A stretch of DNA of 64,000 bases from Paenibacillus sp. FSL K6-0276 (lineage in GTDB: Bacteria > Bacillota > Bacilli > Paenibacillales > Paenibacillaceae): assembly GCF_037977235.1 (NCBI RefSeq), contig NZ_CP150276.1, positions 3,286,001-3,350,000 of the forward strand, read 5' to 3'. Numbering within the stretch: position 1 is the first letter of the stretch; each line of letters opens with the position of its first letter. A program made the translations under genes and the position numbers. The notes under the pieces are model-generated. The model ran no database searches. It worked only from the letters and a program-made list of their open reading frames with translations, and was not told the DNA's origin. This document shows, piece by piece, positions 23,251 to 32,747 of the stretch.

Positions 23251-24882
23251 TTATACCTCCATAACCAGCAGCTCAGGATTATTGAGCAGCGATTTAATGT
23301 AGTTCATAAAGTTTTGAGCAGTCGCACCATCAATAATACGGTGGTCAAAGCTGAGTGACAACGCCATTACAGGAGCAACTACGATTTCACCATTCTTCAC
23401 AACTGCTTTTTCACTGATACGGCCAGTTCCGAGGATAGCCACTTCAGGGAAGTTGATGATTGGAGTAAAGAACATACCGCCAGCAGAACCAATGTTACTG
23501 ATGGAGATCGTGCTGCCCTTCATTTCGTTAGCAGACAATTTACCGTCACGACCACGAACTGCAAGGTCAGTGATGCTGCTAGCGATCATCCAGATGCTCT
23601 TACGGTCAGCGTCTTTGATAACTGGAACGATCAAACCGTTTGGCGTATCGGTAGCGATACCGATATTGTAGTATTTCTTGTAGACAATTTCGCCTGCTTC
23701 TTCATCAATCATAGCGTTGAGCGCTGGGAATTGACGGGAAGCCGCAACCAGAGCCTTAACGATGAACGGAAGGTAAGTAACCTTAACGCCTTTTTTCTCA
23801 GCGATAGGTTTCATACGTGTACGGAATGCTACCAGTTCAGTAACATCTACTTCGTCCATAATTGTAACGTGTGGTGCAGTGTAAGCCGATTTAACCATTG
23901 CGTTGGCGATCGCCTTACGAATGCCCTTGTACGGTACACGTTCTTCTTCTAGACTAACATTACCGCTCGCTGCTGCAGGTGCTGCTTTAGCTTCAGCTTT
24001 AGCAGCCTTCGGCGCTTCAGAAGCTGCCGCTGCAGGTGTTGCAGCTGCCGCAGGTGTTGAACCACCTTTCAAGAACGCTTCAACGTCTTCACGGGTGATT
24101 TTGCCGCCTTTTCCAGTTCCGTTCACTTTGGAAATATCCACTTTTTGCTCACGAGCAAATTTGCGAACGCTAGGTGTAGCCAATACATCACGATCAGGAG
24201 CCGGTGCTGCACTAGCAGATCCGCCTGCTGGGGAAGAAGTTGTATTTGCACTTCCTTTTGCTACATCTGCTTCTGCGGAAGCATGACCTTCTTGTTCAGG
24301 AACGTCACCTTCTGCAGCGATGATAGCTACAACATCGCCAACACGGCATACTTGGCCGTCTTTAGTCAGAACTTCCAAAACTGTTCCGTTCACTGGACAA
24401 GGAACTTCAACTACTGCCTTGTCATTTTGGACTTCCATGATGATATCATCATCCGTTACTTTGTCACCGGCTTTGATATGCATTTTGATGATTTCACCTT
24501 CATGCAGACCTTCACCCAGTTCTGGGAAGCGATACTCAAAATTTGCTGATTTGGCATTCGAAGATGCCGGTGCAACTGGAGCAGCTGGAGCCACCGCCGG
24601 AGCTTCTTCAGCAGCATGACCTTCTTGCTCAGGTACGTCACCTTCAGCTTCGATAATAGCTACAACTTCGCCAACACGGCATACTTGGCCATCTTTAGTC
24701 AGAACTTCCAACACAGTACCGTTCACTGGACAAGGCACCTCAACTACCGCCTTGTCATTTTGAACTTCCATTACGATATCATCATCCGTTACCTTGTCAC
24801 CGGCTTTGATATGCATTTTGATGATTTCACCTTCATGCAAACCTTCACCTAGTTCAGGGAATCGGTATTCAAACTTTGCCAC
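23251..24882 (-). CDS. pdhC: dihydrolipoamide acetyltransferase (E2) with two lipoyl domains
   Basis: The 543-residue E2 core transfers acetyl groups to CoA. It has two N-terminal lipoyl domains (about residues 1-78 and 113-191), each with the lipoylated lysine in VQNDKAVVEV, separated by Ala/Pro-rich linkers. A peripheral subunit-binding domain follows (about 233-272, TPSVRKFAREQKVDISKVNG), then the catalytic domain with the terminal DHRIIDG motif. The two lipoyl domains are nearly identical, a recent internal duplication relative to single-lipoyl homologues. The start is GTG behind AAGGAGG. Confidence 0.96.
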   Translation of the reverse strand: MAKFEYRFPELGEGLHEGEIIKMHIKAGDKVTDDDIVMEVQNDKAVVEVPCPVNGTVLEVLTKDGQVCRVGEVVAIIEAEGDVPEQEGHAAEEAPAVAPAAPVAPASSNAKSANFEYRFPELGEGLHEGEIIKMHIKAGDKVTDDDIIMEVQNDKAVVEVPCPVNGTVLEVLTKDGQVCRVGDVVAIIAAEGDVPEQEGHASAEADVAKGSANTTSSPAGGSASAAPAPDRDVLATPSVRKFAREQKVDISKVNGTGKGGKITREDVEAFLKGGSTPAAAATPAAAASEAPKAAKAEAKAAPAAASGNVSLEEERVPYKGIRKAIANAMVKSAYTAPHVTIMDEVDVTELVAFRTRMKPIAEKKGVKVTYLPFIVKALVAASRQFPALNAMIDEEAGEIVYKKYYNIGIATDTPNGLIVPVIKDADRKSIWMIASSITDLAVRGRDGKLSANEMKGSTISISNIGSAGGMFFTPIINFPEVAILGTGRISEKAVVKNGEIVVAPVMALSLSFDHRIIDGATAQNFMNYIKSLLNNPELLVMEV

Positions 24883-24990
24883 TTTGAAAACCTCCTTGTG
24901 AAATTGGGACTGACCTTATGATTAGAATTTAGAAGAAGAAACGACGTTGTCATCCTTTTTGGATGACAACCGTTTCTCGTAGAAATATTT

Positions 24991-25968
24991 TTAGAAATCC
25001 AAAACTTTCTTCACGCCTGCAATAATACGCGCAGGGTTCGGAAGCCATGTATCTTCAATTTGTGCGAATGGATATATAGTGTCAGGACCTGCGATACGAA
25101 GCACAGGTGCTTCCAAGTGCAGCAATGCTTTTTCATTAATTTGTGCAATAACCTCAGCAGCAACACCAGCGCTCTTTTGAGCTTCTTGTACTACGATAGC
25201 ACGATTAGTCTTCTTCACAGACGCTACAATAGTGTCGATGTCGATTGGACTTACAGTACGAAGGTCAATAATTTCAACGTTAATGCCTTCTTTTTCGAGT
25301 TGCTCGGCTGCTTTGGTAGCTGTATGTACCATCAGCCCGTAAGTAATGATCGATACGTCAGAACCTTCACGTACTACGTTTGCTTTGCCAAGTTCAATAG
25401 TGTACTCACCTTCTGGCACTTCAGCACGGAATGCATGGTAAAGGTTCAAGTGCTCCATGAAGAATACAGGGTCATTGTCGCGAATAGACGCGATAAGAAG
25501 TCCCTTAGCATCATATGGGTTTGAAGGAATTACAACTTTAATACCCGGGCTTTGTGCGATCAAACCTTCGAGTGAATCTGTGTGAAGCTCAGCAGCTTTA
25601 ACTCCGCCACCAAAAGGAGTACGGAATACTACTGGAGCATTATATTTACCGCCAGAACGCCAGCGCAGACGTGCCGCTTGTACAACGATCTGATCAAGTG
25701 CTTCAAAAATAAAACCTACGAATTGAATTTCTGCAATTGGTCGGAAGCCTTGTACACCAAGACCAAATGCCAGACCGCCGATAGCGGACTCAGCTAGTGG
25801 TGTATCAAAAATACGATCTTCGCCAAATTCCTTTTGCAGCCCTTCCGTTACACGGAAAACGCCACCTACATTACCAACATCCTCTCCGAAGATAAGAACG
25901 TTAGGGTCACGATTCAGTTCAACGCGCATCGCGTCGCGGATCGCTTCTTTCATATTCATTTGTGCCAT
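24991..25968 (-). CDS. pdhB: pyruvate dehydrogenase E1 beta subunit
   Basis: The 325-residue transketolase-type beta subunit pairs with PdhA to decarboxylate pyruvate using thiamine diphosphate. Signatures are [35 protein letters not shown] (with the conserved Glu) and RTPFGGGV. It is separated from pdhA by 15 bases and from pdhC by about 108 bases, the latter containing no clear terminator. Confidence 0.96.
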   Translation of the reverse strand: MAQMNMKEAIRDAMRVELNRDPNVLIFGEDVGNVGGVFRVTEGLQKEFGEDRIFDTPLAESAIGGLAFGLGVQGFRPIAEIQFVGFIFEALDQIVVQAARLRWRSGGKYNAPVVFRTPFGGGVKAAELHTDSLEGLIAQSPGIKVVIPSNPYDAKGLLIASIRDNDPVFFMEHLNLYHAFRAEVPEGEYTIELGKANVVREGSDVSIITYGLMVHTATKAAEQLEKEGINVEIIDLRTVSPIDIDTIVASVKKTNRAIVVQEAQKSAGVAAEVIAQINEKALLHLEAPVLRIAGPDTIYPFAQIEDTWLPNPARIIAGVKKVLDF

Positions 25969-25983
25969 TGCCTGATATCCCCC

Positions 25984-27051
25984 TTATTCAAAATCGGCTT
26001 TTTGCTCTTCCAGATGTTTAGGTGTTACTTCGAACATGCTGTCGATCAAGCCAGGTATAGTCATTTTTTCGGTTTGCTCAGCTTTTTTAATCTGCTCGTT
26101 AACTGTAGCTTTCGCTTCATCTTTCACGCGCAGCGTATCTTCTTCAGTCCAAAGACCTTTCTTCTCCAAATACTTGGCAAGACGGTTGATTGGATCCTTT
26201 TCACTCCATTGTCCTTCTTCTTCTTTCGAACGATATTTACTTGCATCGTCAGAAAGGGAGTGTGGACGGAAACGATAAGTTACAGCTTCGATCAATGTAG
26301 CACCTTCGCCATTACGCGCACGCTCAGCAGCGTCACGAACAGCACTGATAACTGCAAAGATGTCCATGCCGTCAACTTTGATTCCCGGAATACCAGCTGC
26401 AACCGCTTTGTGAGCGATCGATTTGGAAGCTGTTTGTTTTGCGAACGGAGTCGTAATCGCGTAACCGTTGTTTTGAACAAAGAAGATAACAGGCAGTTTA
26501 AAGCGACCAGCAAAGTTCAATCCTTCGTAGAAGTCACCTTCTGAAGAACCGCCATCACCAGTGTAAGTAATTGCAACACTCTTTTGTTTCTTCAATTTAA
26601 AGCCCATTGCAATTCCTGTAGCGTGCAGGATTTGCGCGCCGATGATAATTTGTGGCATCAATACATTAACGCCATCAGGAATAGCACCACCATGTTGGTG
26701 TCCACGGGAATATAAGAATGCTTGGTACAATGGAAGTCCGTGCCATACTAGCTGCGGAATATCACGGTAGCCTGGGCATAAGAAGTCTTCTTTCTCCAAT
26801 GCGTACTCGCTACCAATCATAGTAGCTTCTTGACCGGATACCGGTGCGTAGAAACCAAGACGGCCTTGACGACCAAGATTTACTGCACGATCATCCCAAG
26901 TACGGGTAAATACCATACGATACATAATTTCTTTCAGTTGATCGTCGGTTAAATCAGGCATTTTATCCTTGTTGATAATTTCTCCATCCGGGGAAAGTAC
27001 CGTTAGAGCCTCGACGTCCTCTGTATACACTTCATAAGGAACTTTACTCAT
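25984..27051 (-). CDS. pdhA: pyruvate dehydrogenase E1 alpha subunit
   Basis: The start is set at ATG 27051 (MSKVPYEVYT; 355 residues) because GAGGTG lies 6 bases upstream; the earlier in-frame GTG is part of that ribosome site. The thiamine-diphosphate motif GDGGSSEGDFYEGLNFA is intact and RFRPHSLSDDASKYR is the phosphorylation-loop-like region. It is the first gene of the operon. The roughly 250 bases upstream are AT-rich and should hold the promoter. Confidence 0.96.
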   Translation of the reverse strand: MSKVPYEVYTEDVEALTVLSPDGEIINKDKMPDLTDDQLKEIMYRMVFTRTWDDRAVNLGRQGRLGFYAPVSGQEATMIGSEYALEKEDFLCPGYRDIPQLVWHGLPLYQAFLYSRGHQHGGAIPDGVNVLMPQIIIGAQILHATGIAMGFKLKKQKSVAITYTGDGGSSEGDFYEGLNFAGRFKLPVIFFVQNNGYAITTPFAKQTASKSIAHKAVAAGIPGIKVDGMDIFAVISAVRDAAERARNGEGATLIEAVTYRFRPHSLSDDASKYRSKEEEGQWSEKDPINRLAKYLEKKGLWTEEDTLRVKDEAKATVNEQIKKAEQTEKMTIPGLIDSMFEVTPKHLEEQKADFE

Positions 27052-27315
27052 TATCTTCACCTCAATAAAAAAATTTGAATATCAGCTGCCTCTGTTATAA
27101 TATTATTATACACCTGTTTGGTTACTTTCGTCAAAGAAATACTTATAAAATTTATATTCCTTCAAATTTTGTATGTATAACAGGTTGTGTGTTTTTATAT
27201 AACAGTTTACAGCTTTTGAAACAAGTAAATGATTAATGACACAGTCACTCAGTTATTTATTTTAGAGCAAACCTGTGTGTATTGCAAAATCCGACAAGAA
27301 AGGTGACGTGCAACT

Positions 27316-28047
27316 ATGAGCGATTCTGTTTTTCTGAAACGCACAATTGTAAAAGAAACGATTTGGAGTGAACATCTGCACGAGGAGCGTAAGTTACGCA
27401 TCTATCTCCCCCCCGGCTTCAACGAAGTCTTGAGTTACCCAGTGGTGTACTGCCAAGACGGAGAAGAATTCTTTAACTTCGGCCGCATCGCTACACTTGC
27501 TGGACGTCTTATTATAGAAGAAGACGTTGAGCCTTTCATCATTGTTGGTGTCGAAGTAGACGTCGCTGTTCGGACTCAAGAATATGCCCCTTTTGGAAGC
27601 AGATTCAAACAGTACTTATCTTGCTTTTCCGAGGAGATTATTCCCTTTATTGAACAAAAATATCCTGTACGCCGTACTCCCGATGAACGAATCTTAGCTG
27701 GCGACTCCCTTGGGGGCAGTGTATCGCTCCATCTTGCACTTGCATATCCTGCGATCTTCACACGTATCATCAGCCTTTCCGGCGCATTCTATCCTGAATC
27801 TCGTGACATGCTGGCTAAGGAAGAGGATCTATCCTGGCTCACCATTAATATGGTCGTTGGACTACAGGAAACAGACTACAAAACGGATACTGGCATTTAT
27901 GATTTTGTTCAGATGAATCGAGAAACGAAAGCATTGCTTGAATCACGTGGAGCAACCGTATCCTACCGAGAGAAAGACGGACATCATCTCTGGGGCTTCT
28001 GGCAGAAAGAGCTACCAGAGTCTCTACTCTATTTTTTAAACGCATAA
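27316..28047 (+). CDS. alpha/beta-hydrolase esterase (Fes/EstD-like)
   Basis: The 243-residue member of the putative esterase family includes enterochelin esterases and S-formylglutathione hydrolases. The nucleophile elbow is GDSLGGSVS (about residue 132), and the His is in GHHLWGFW. Asp candidates lie in VGLQETDYKTD. No signal peptide is present, so it is cytoplasmic. The ATG follows GAAAGGTGACG. It is transcribed divergently from pdhA. The substrate is not predictable. Confidence 0.85.
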   Translation: MSDSVFLKRTIVKETIWSEHLHEERKLRIYLPPGFNEVLSYPVVYCQDGEEFFNFGRIATLAGRLIIEEDVEPFIIVGVEVDVAVRTQEYAPFGSRFKQYLSCFSEEIIPFIEQKYPVRRTPDERILAGDSLGGSVSLHLALAYPAIFTRIISLSGAFYPESRDMLAKEEDLSWLTINMVVGLQETDYKTDTGIYDFVQMNRETKALLESRGATVSYREKDGHHLWGFWQKELPESLLYFLNA

Positions 28048-28187
28048 AGCCCTATTGATAGAAGCAAATAGTGAACATCTAAAGAACAGTATGTAGATTA
28101 CTTGATTGCGCTTACAGTTTAATTAATCCAGCAACTTACCTCGATTTACCACATGAATCATACTGAGAGAGCTGCAATCCAAATGGG

Positions 28188-28643
28188 TTACAGCTTTTCT
28201 CTTATCATTCTTTCCAGTAATACATCACAGCCCGCGTTGATCAAATCATACACCTGCTCAAAATTACCTGTAAAATAAGGATCCGGCACTTCGCGCAGTT
28301 CCTCTTCAGGCAATAAATCCATAAAGAACATTAGCTCGGCGTCTTTCCCACCTGGAATCTTTCGAACGTTCTCTCCATTAGACTTGTCCATGCAGACGAT
28401 ATAATCAAACTTTTGAAAATCTTCACTGTCGACTAGTCGTGCTAACATATTCTCATAGCTAATGTCGTTCTGATCAAGGATACGTCTTGTTCCTTCATGC
28501 GGCTCTTTTCCTATATGCCAATCCCCAGTTCCCGCAGAGTCTACAAGAATCTTGTCAGATAGTTCTCGTTCATTAATCTTATGCCGCAGAACAGCCTCCG
28601 CCATTGGTGATCGACAAATATTACCCAGACATACAAACAGCAC
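28188..28643 (-). CDS. low-molecular-weight protein tyrosine phosphatase
   Basis: The protein has the P-loop VCLGNICRSPMAE (C-x5-R) at its very N-terminus and the general-acid motif DPYFTG near residue 118, followed by a typical C-terminal helix. Length is about 151 residues if the GTG at 28643 is used. GGGAGGTG lies about 17 bases before that codon, farther than usual, so the exact start is uncertain and could be a few codons upstream. Homologues dephosphorylate protein arginine or tyrosine. Confidence 0.88.
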   Translation of the reverse strand: MLFVCLGNICRSPMAEAVLRHKINERELSDKILVDSAGTGDWHIGKEPHEGTRRILDQNDISYENMLARLVDSEDFQKFDYIVCMDKSNGENVRKIPGGKDAELMFFMDLLPEEELREVPDPYFTGNFEQVYDLINAGCDVLLERMIREKL

Positions 28644-28814
28644 TCTTACGAATTCGTTCACCTCCCAGTTATTAAACCTAAATATATGTGAATTTATACT
28701 CAAAAGATCGCACACTATCATTTTAGCGTTGTCGAGGTCAATTGTGCAACCTTTCGATCTGCATTATACTGGATAGGATACTCAACAAGAGCTTTAAGAG
28801 GAGGAATGGATGTT

Positions 28815-29456
28815 ATGTCATCCAAACGTGTCGTTATTTTTGCAGGTGGAGAACTGTCTCCAGAATATTTCGATCTATTAGATGAAGATGATTTTATTAT
28901 CGGTGCGGATCAGGGAGCGCTATTTCTCATTTCACACGGATATACACCAGATATAGCAGTAGGTGATTTTGATTCCGTTTCGCCTGAAGCACTTCAAGAT
29001 ATTGAATCCAAAAGTAAGAAGACTATCACCTGTGATGCCGTGAACAAAGATTTGACAGATAGCGAGATGGCGCTAGACATTGCAATGGATCAGCAACCCG
29101 ATTCTATTCTACTATTAGGTGTTACGGGTACTCGAATTGACCACTCCCTGGCTAGCATTCAAATGATGACGAGAGCCCTACAACGTCAAATCAACTGCTA
29201 CGTCATGGACACTCATAATTATATAACCCTTACAGGATCCCAGGCTGTTATCAACGATTTAGGCTACACCTACGTTTCTTTACTGCCTTTAACCCCAGAA
29301 GTATCGGGTATTACCTTAGAAGGATTTCAATATCCATTGACGGACGCTACGCTGAAGCTTGGACAATCGCTTGGCGTGAGTAACAAACTGATTTCATCCT
29401 CAGGAACGGTTACCATTCGAAGTGGATTGTTGCTGATCATTCAGAGTAAAGATTAG
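28815..29456 (+). CDS. thiN: thiamine pyrophosphokinase
   Basis: It transfers pyrophosphate from ATP to thiamine. The second in-frame ATG (28815) is preferred because GAGGAGG is only one base from the first. The 213-residue protein shows GADQGALFLISHG, the acidic GDFDSVSP metal motif and GTRIDHSLAS for thiamine binding. It supplies the cofactor used by PdhA/PdhB encoded nearby. Divergent from the phosphatase gene. Confidence 0.93.
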   Translation: MSSKRVVIFAGGELSPEYFDLLDEDDFIIGADQGALFLISHGYTPDIAVGDFDSVSPEALQDIESKSKKTITCDAVNKDLTDSEMALDIAMDQQPDSILLLGVTGTRIDHSLASIQMMTRALQRQINCYVMDTHNYITLTGSQAVINDLGYTYVSLLPLTPEVSGITLEGFQYPLTDATLKLGQSLGVSNKLISSSGTVTIRSGLLLIIQSKD

Positions 29457-29782
29457 ATACATAGGGATCATGTATAACGTAAAAATGCTACTTTTTTATA
29501 GTTTAGAAACATCATTGTAACTTTTATCTCAAATTTGAAAAGGTCATGAAAACTCTTTTATATCAAGGGTTTCACGGCTTTTTTAATATCCGAATAAATC
29601 AAATTATTAATTTTTTGTAACTTTTAATGAATTTTTAATATAACGCTTACAACCCATGCCCAGCCTCACTTTATTGCACCTCTTCCAAATTTTATGACAT
29701 AGATAACCTGCTATACTACGAATCAGGAAAGCAAGACAGAGTAACACAACAACAAAGACTAACACCTTGGAGGTACTACAAC
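29457..29782. other. AT-rich intergenic region before the NlpC/P60 gene
   Basis: A short inverted segment AAAACTC... / ...GGGTTTC near 29545-29575 may terminate thiN. The rest probably contains the promoter and an untranslated leader for the secreted hydrolase; TATACT near 29713 is a possible -10. Nothing else is recognised. Confidence 0.4.
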
Positions 29783-30283
29783 ATGAATAAACAACAATGG
29801 ATTAAAAAAGCGATTGTTATAGGAATGGTTACTACAATGGGCTTAGGTACAATGATGGCAACAGGCGTAGGAGCAACAAAAGTTGAAGCAGCTTCCGTGT
29901 CTAAAGGTCAAAGCGTAGTGAATCTCGGAAAGAAATACATGGGAGTGCCTTACAAATTTGGTGCATCCACATCTACTACAAAAGTTTTTGACTGCTCTTC
30001 TTTTACAAAATACATCTTTAAAAAGTATAACGTGACACTGCCTCGTACGGCTGTAGAACAATCCAAAAAAGGAAAAGCCGTATCTAAGGCTAATCTACGT
30101 GTAGGCGATCTCGTATTTTTCTCCAGCGGTAGCAGAGCAAACGGTAAAAATGTAACTCACGTCGCTGTTTATGCCGGCAATGGCAAAATTCTACACACTT
30201 ATGGTAAACCAGGTGTTACGATTTCCGATCTGAACTCTGGTACTTGGAAAAGAACATATTTAAAGGCTCGCCGCGTACTGTAA
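29783..30283 (+). CDS. secreted NlpC/P60 cell-wall endopeptidase
   Basis: The 166-residue protein has a signal peptide (positive start, hydrophobic stretch about 11-30, cleavage near VEAAS). A single NlpC/P60 domain follows, with catalytic Cys in FDCSSF, His in THVAVY and the third residue His in LHTYG. There are no LysM or SH3 binding modules, so it is a minimal gamma-D-Glu-diaminopimelate-type hydrolase. TTGGAGG precedes the ATG by 10 bases. The 320 bases upstream are AT-rich with no other gene. Confidence 0.92.
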   Translation: MNKQQWIKKAIVIGMVTTMGLGTMMATGVGATKVEAASVSKGQSVVNLGKKYMGVPYKFGASTSTTKVFDCSSFTKYIFKKYNVTLPRTAVEQSKKGKAVSKANLRVGDLVFFSSGSRANGKNVTHVAVYAGNGKILHTYGKPGVTISDLNSGTWKRTYLKARRVL

Positions 30284-30328
30284 ACAACGACTCTGTAGTA
30301 GAGTTTTAACTATAATAGAGAAATAGTC

Positions 30329-31051
30329 TCAGGATGTGGTGCCGCCTTCGGGCGCCCTCATTACATATCCTGTTCCGCGAACGGTGTGAATCAACTTGTT
30401 CCGGTGACCTTTATCAATTTTCAAACGGATATGCCTGATGTAAACATCTACGACATTGGTATCTGCGTGAAATTGGTATCCCCATACTTCTTTTAGTATT
30501 TCGATGCGAGAACAAATAATTCCTTGGTTCGCAGCGAGATAATACAATAGATCAAATTCTTTAGGCGTCATCTTTAACTCGATCCCTTCGCGACTTACAA
30601 ACCTGCGACTGGGATCGAGCATTAAACCATCTACTCTCAATAAATGATTTAAATTTCGACGCCGTCCAGTAAGGGCTAACAAATTTAGAATTCTGCACTT
30701 GAATTCACCGGTATGTAAAGGCTTTGTCATATACTCATTCCCCCCGGCTGAGAACGCTGAAACTGCCCCATTTTCAGATTCAGATTGTTCACCGGAAATC
30801 ACCATAATCGGTATTATCATCCCCTCAGCTCTTACAGCGGAAATTATATCCCAGCCTTCCCATCTCCCTACCTCGTATAACTCAGCAAGCAGCAGTACCG
30901 GTTCTACTTTTGATATGGATGAGCGGAGATCCTCGGGATCTTCGCTTTTTGTTGCTTCAAGTCCGATATCTTCTAGGACACTTTCTATAACGACTCGATC
31001 TTCTTCTCTACTAGTGCTATCAGCCATATACCATATCATTTGCTCAATCAC
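30329..31051 (-). CDS. OmpR/PhoB-type regulator with atypical receiver domain
   Basis: The 240-residue protein has a receiver-like domain (about 5-120) and a winged-helix DNA-binding domain (about 140-232, with MTPKEFDLLYYL and VVDVYIRHIRLKI). The conserved lysine (EYMTKPL) and serine (MVISGE) of receivers are kept. At the phosphorylation position, however, the sequence is VLLLAELYEV, with Glu in place of Asp. No histidine kinase is adjacent. The start is GTG behind a G-rich site. It probably acts without classical phosphorylation. Confidence 0.82.
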   Translation of the reverse strand: MIEQMIWYMADSTSREEDRVVIESVLEDIGLEATKSEDPEDLRSSISKVEPVLLLAELYEVGRWEGWDIISAVRAEGMIIPIMVISGEQSESENGAVSAFSAGGNEYMTKPLHTGEFKCRILNLLALTGRRRNLNHLLRVDGLMLDPSRRFVSREGIELKMTPKEFDLLYYLAANQGIICSRIEILKEVWGYQFHADTNVVDVYIRHIRLKIDKGHRNKLIHTVRGTGYVMRAPEGGTTS

Positions 31052-31118
31052 AAAGTTCCCCCGTATCTGTATGACTTACACCGGCATCACTGCGGTACAT
31101 ATAGAATCCCCGGAAAAC

Positions 31119-31145
31119 AAAAAGACCATTCCTAAGGAATGGTCT
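31119..31145 (-). terminator. terminator of the ThiF/MoeB gene, displaced by an IS
   Basis: A 23-base near-perfect palindrome (31123-31145; half AGACCATTCCT) is followed on the minus strand by TTTTTGTTTT. It belongs to the gene at 32748-33788 but is now separated from it by the IS1182-type element. A second copy without the T-run lies at 32704-32726. Confidence 0.8.
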
Positions 31146-32703
31146 CAGGCTGTCGAGAAAGTCTCGACAGCCTTCTTTATGTCTTAATAATTTTACACGA
31201 CACCGCGTTAATGTTGTATAATATAGGTAACTATTTATAGAACGGATGGTGATTTGTATGTTGCGTTCCAACCGAGAAAAACAACAAGCGTACGAGTTTG
31301 TCTCTATCGAAGATTTAGTTCCTCAAGATCATTTGCTACGAAAAGTAGATAAGTATATTGATTTTTCCTTTATCGATGAAAAAGTTAGGCCGTTGTACTG
31401 CGCAGATAACGGACGTCCTGCTGTTGATCCAGTTATCTTATTTAAGATGATTTTTCTTGGATACTTTTACGGCATTCGTTCCGAACGTCAATTGGAGCGA
31501 GAGATCCAAACCAATTTGGCGTACCGCTGGTTTTTAGGACTGGGATTAACCGACAAGGTTCCAGACCATACGACTATTAGTTGGAACCGGCGAACCCGAT
31601 TTAAAGATACGAACATTTTTCAGGACATTTTCGATGAGATTGTTCTTCAGGCTATTTCGCACCGGATGGTCGGTGGACGGGTTCTCGTGACCGACTCAAC
31701 CCATGTAAAAGCAAATGCGAATAAACACCAGTACACCAAACAACAAGTACTGCAGAACACCAAAGATTACGTGAATGAACTCAACGCTGCTGTGGCCGAA
31801 GACCGGAAAGAGCATGGAAAAAAGCCCTGAAACCAAGAGAGGAAGTGAACGAGGAGAAAGAGATTAAAGTGAGCAAGACCGACCCAGATAGTGGATATAT
31901 GATCCGGGATGGCAAACCGGAGGGCTTCTTTTATCTAGATCACCGTACCGTAGATACCAAATACAATCTCATTACCGATGTACATGTAACGCCCGGCAAT
32001 GTTCATGATTCCGTGCCATATTTGTCGCGTTTAGACCGTCAGCAAGAACGTTTTGGATTTAAGATTGAAGCCGTTGCGCTCGATTCAGGTTACTTAACCA
32101 CACCGATTTGTCGAGGATTACAAAGCCGAAAGATTTTTGCGGTGATTGCACACCGGAGATTTCATCCCAAGCAAGGATTGTTTCCGAAATGGAAGTTCAC
32201 CTTTGATGCCGAGCGAAATTTGTATGTTTGTCCAGCCAGTCATGAACTGAATTACCGGACCACAGACCGAAAGGGTTACCGGCAGTATGCTTCTGATCCG
32301 GACCATTGTAAGAGTTGCCCATTGCTGGACCAATGCACTCAGTCCCGAAATCACCGAAAGGTGGTGACCCGGCACGTCTGGGAGGACAGCAAGGAATGGG
32401 TGCGGAATAACCGACTCAGTAAGTCGGGCAAGCAACTGTACCGCAAACGAAAAGAGACGATTGAGCGAAGCTTCGCGGATGCTAAAGAGCTCCATGGGTT
32501 TCGCTATTGCCGGTTGCGCGGACTTCCGAATGTCAGAGAACAGGCACTGATGACGGCAGCCGTGCAGAACATGAAGAAGATGGCGATCCACCTGGATCGC
32601 CTGGAACAGAGGGGGTAACCCCCTCCCTTTTCCGATTCTACTTATGCCAGAACCTAAAAAGAAACCCGCGGTCGTAAAATGACCTGGGTTTCTCGACACT
32701 CTG
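31146..32703 (+). mobile_element. IS1182-type insertion sequence with 23-bp palindromic target duplication
   Basis: Terminal inverted repeats are CAGGCTGTCGAGAAA (31146) and CAGAGTGTCGAGAAA (read in from 32703), 13 of 15 identical. The flanks at 31123-31145 and 32704-32726 are identical 23-base palindromes. The left end also forms its own strong hairpin (GGCTGTCGAGA / TCTCGACAGCC, 31148-31172) that could block incoming transcription. Confidence 0.88.
31258..32618 (+). CDS. IS1182-type transposase in two frames (candidate -1 frameshift)
   Basis: The first frame (31258-31830) encodes the N-terminal part, including the first catalytic Asp (VTDSTHVKANANKH). The second (about 31815-32618) encodes the rest, with the second Asp (AVALDSGYL), a cysteine cluster (CKSCPLLDQC) and the Glu in ERSFADAKELHGFRY. 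The frames join at a slippery heptamer A-AAA-AAG (about 31816-31822), immediately followed by a zero-frame TGA at 31828. A -1 shift there gives one continuous transposase of normal length. Alternatively it is a simple frameshift mutation. Confidence 0.8.
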
Positions 32704-32726
32704 AGACCATTCCTAAGGAATGGTCT
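32704..32726. repeat. right copy of the IS target duplication
   Basis: This is identical to 31123-31145. Here the hairpin lacks a T-run because the IS end follows, so it no longer makes a complete terminator for the gene at 32748. Confidence 0.85.
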
Positions 32727-32747
32727 GAACACCTTTATTCAGCTTTC

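Noticed and set aside
25834..26544. Plus-strand open frame opposite pdhB/pdhA
   Set aside because: It is the antisense shadow of conserved dehydrogenase genes.
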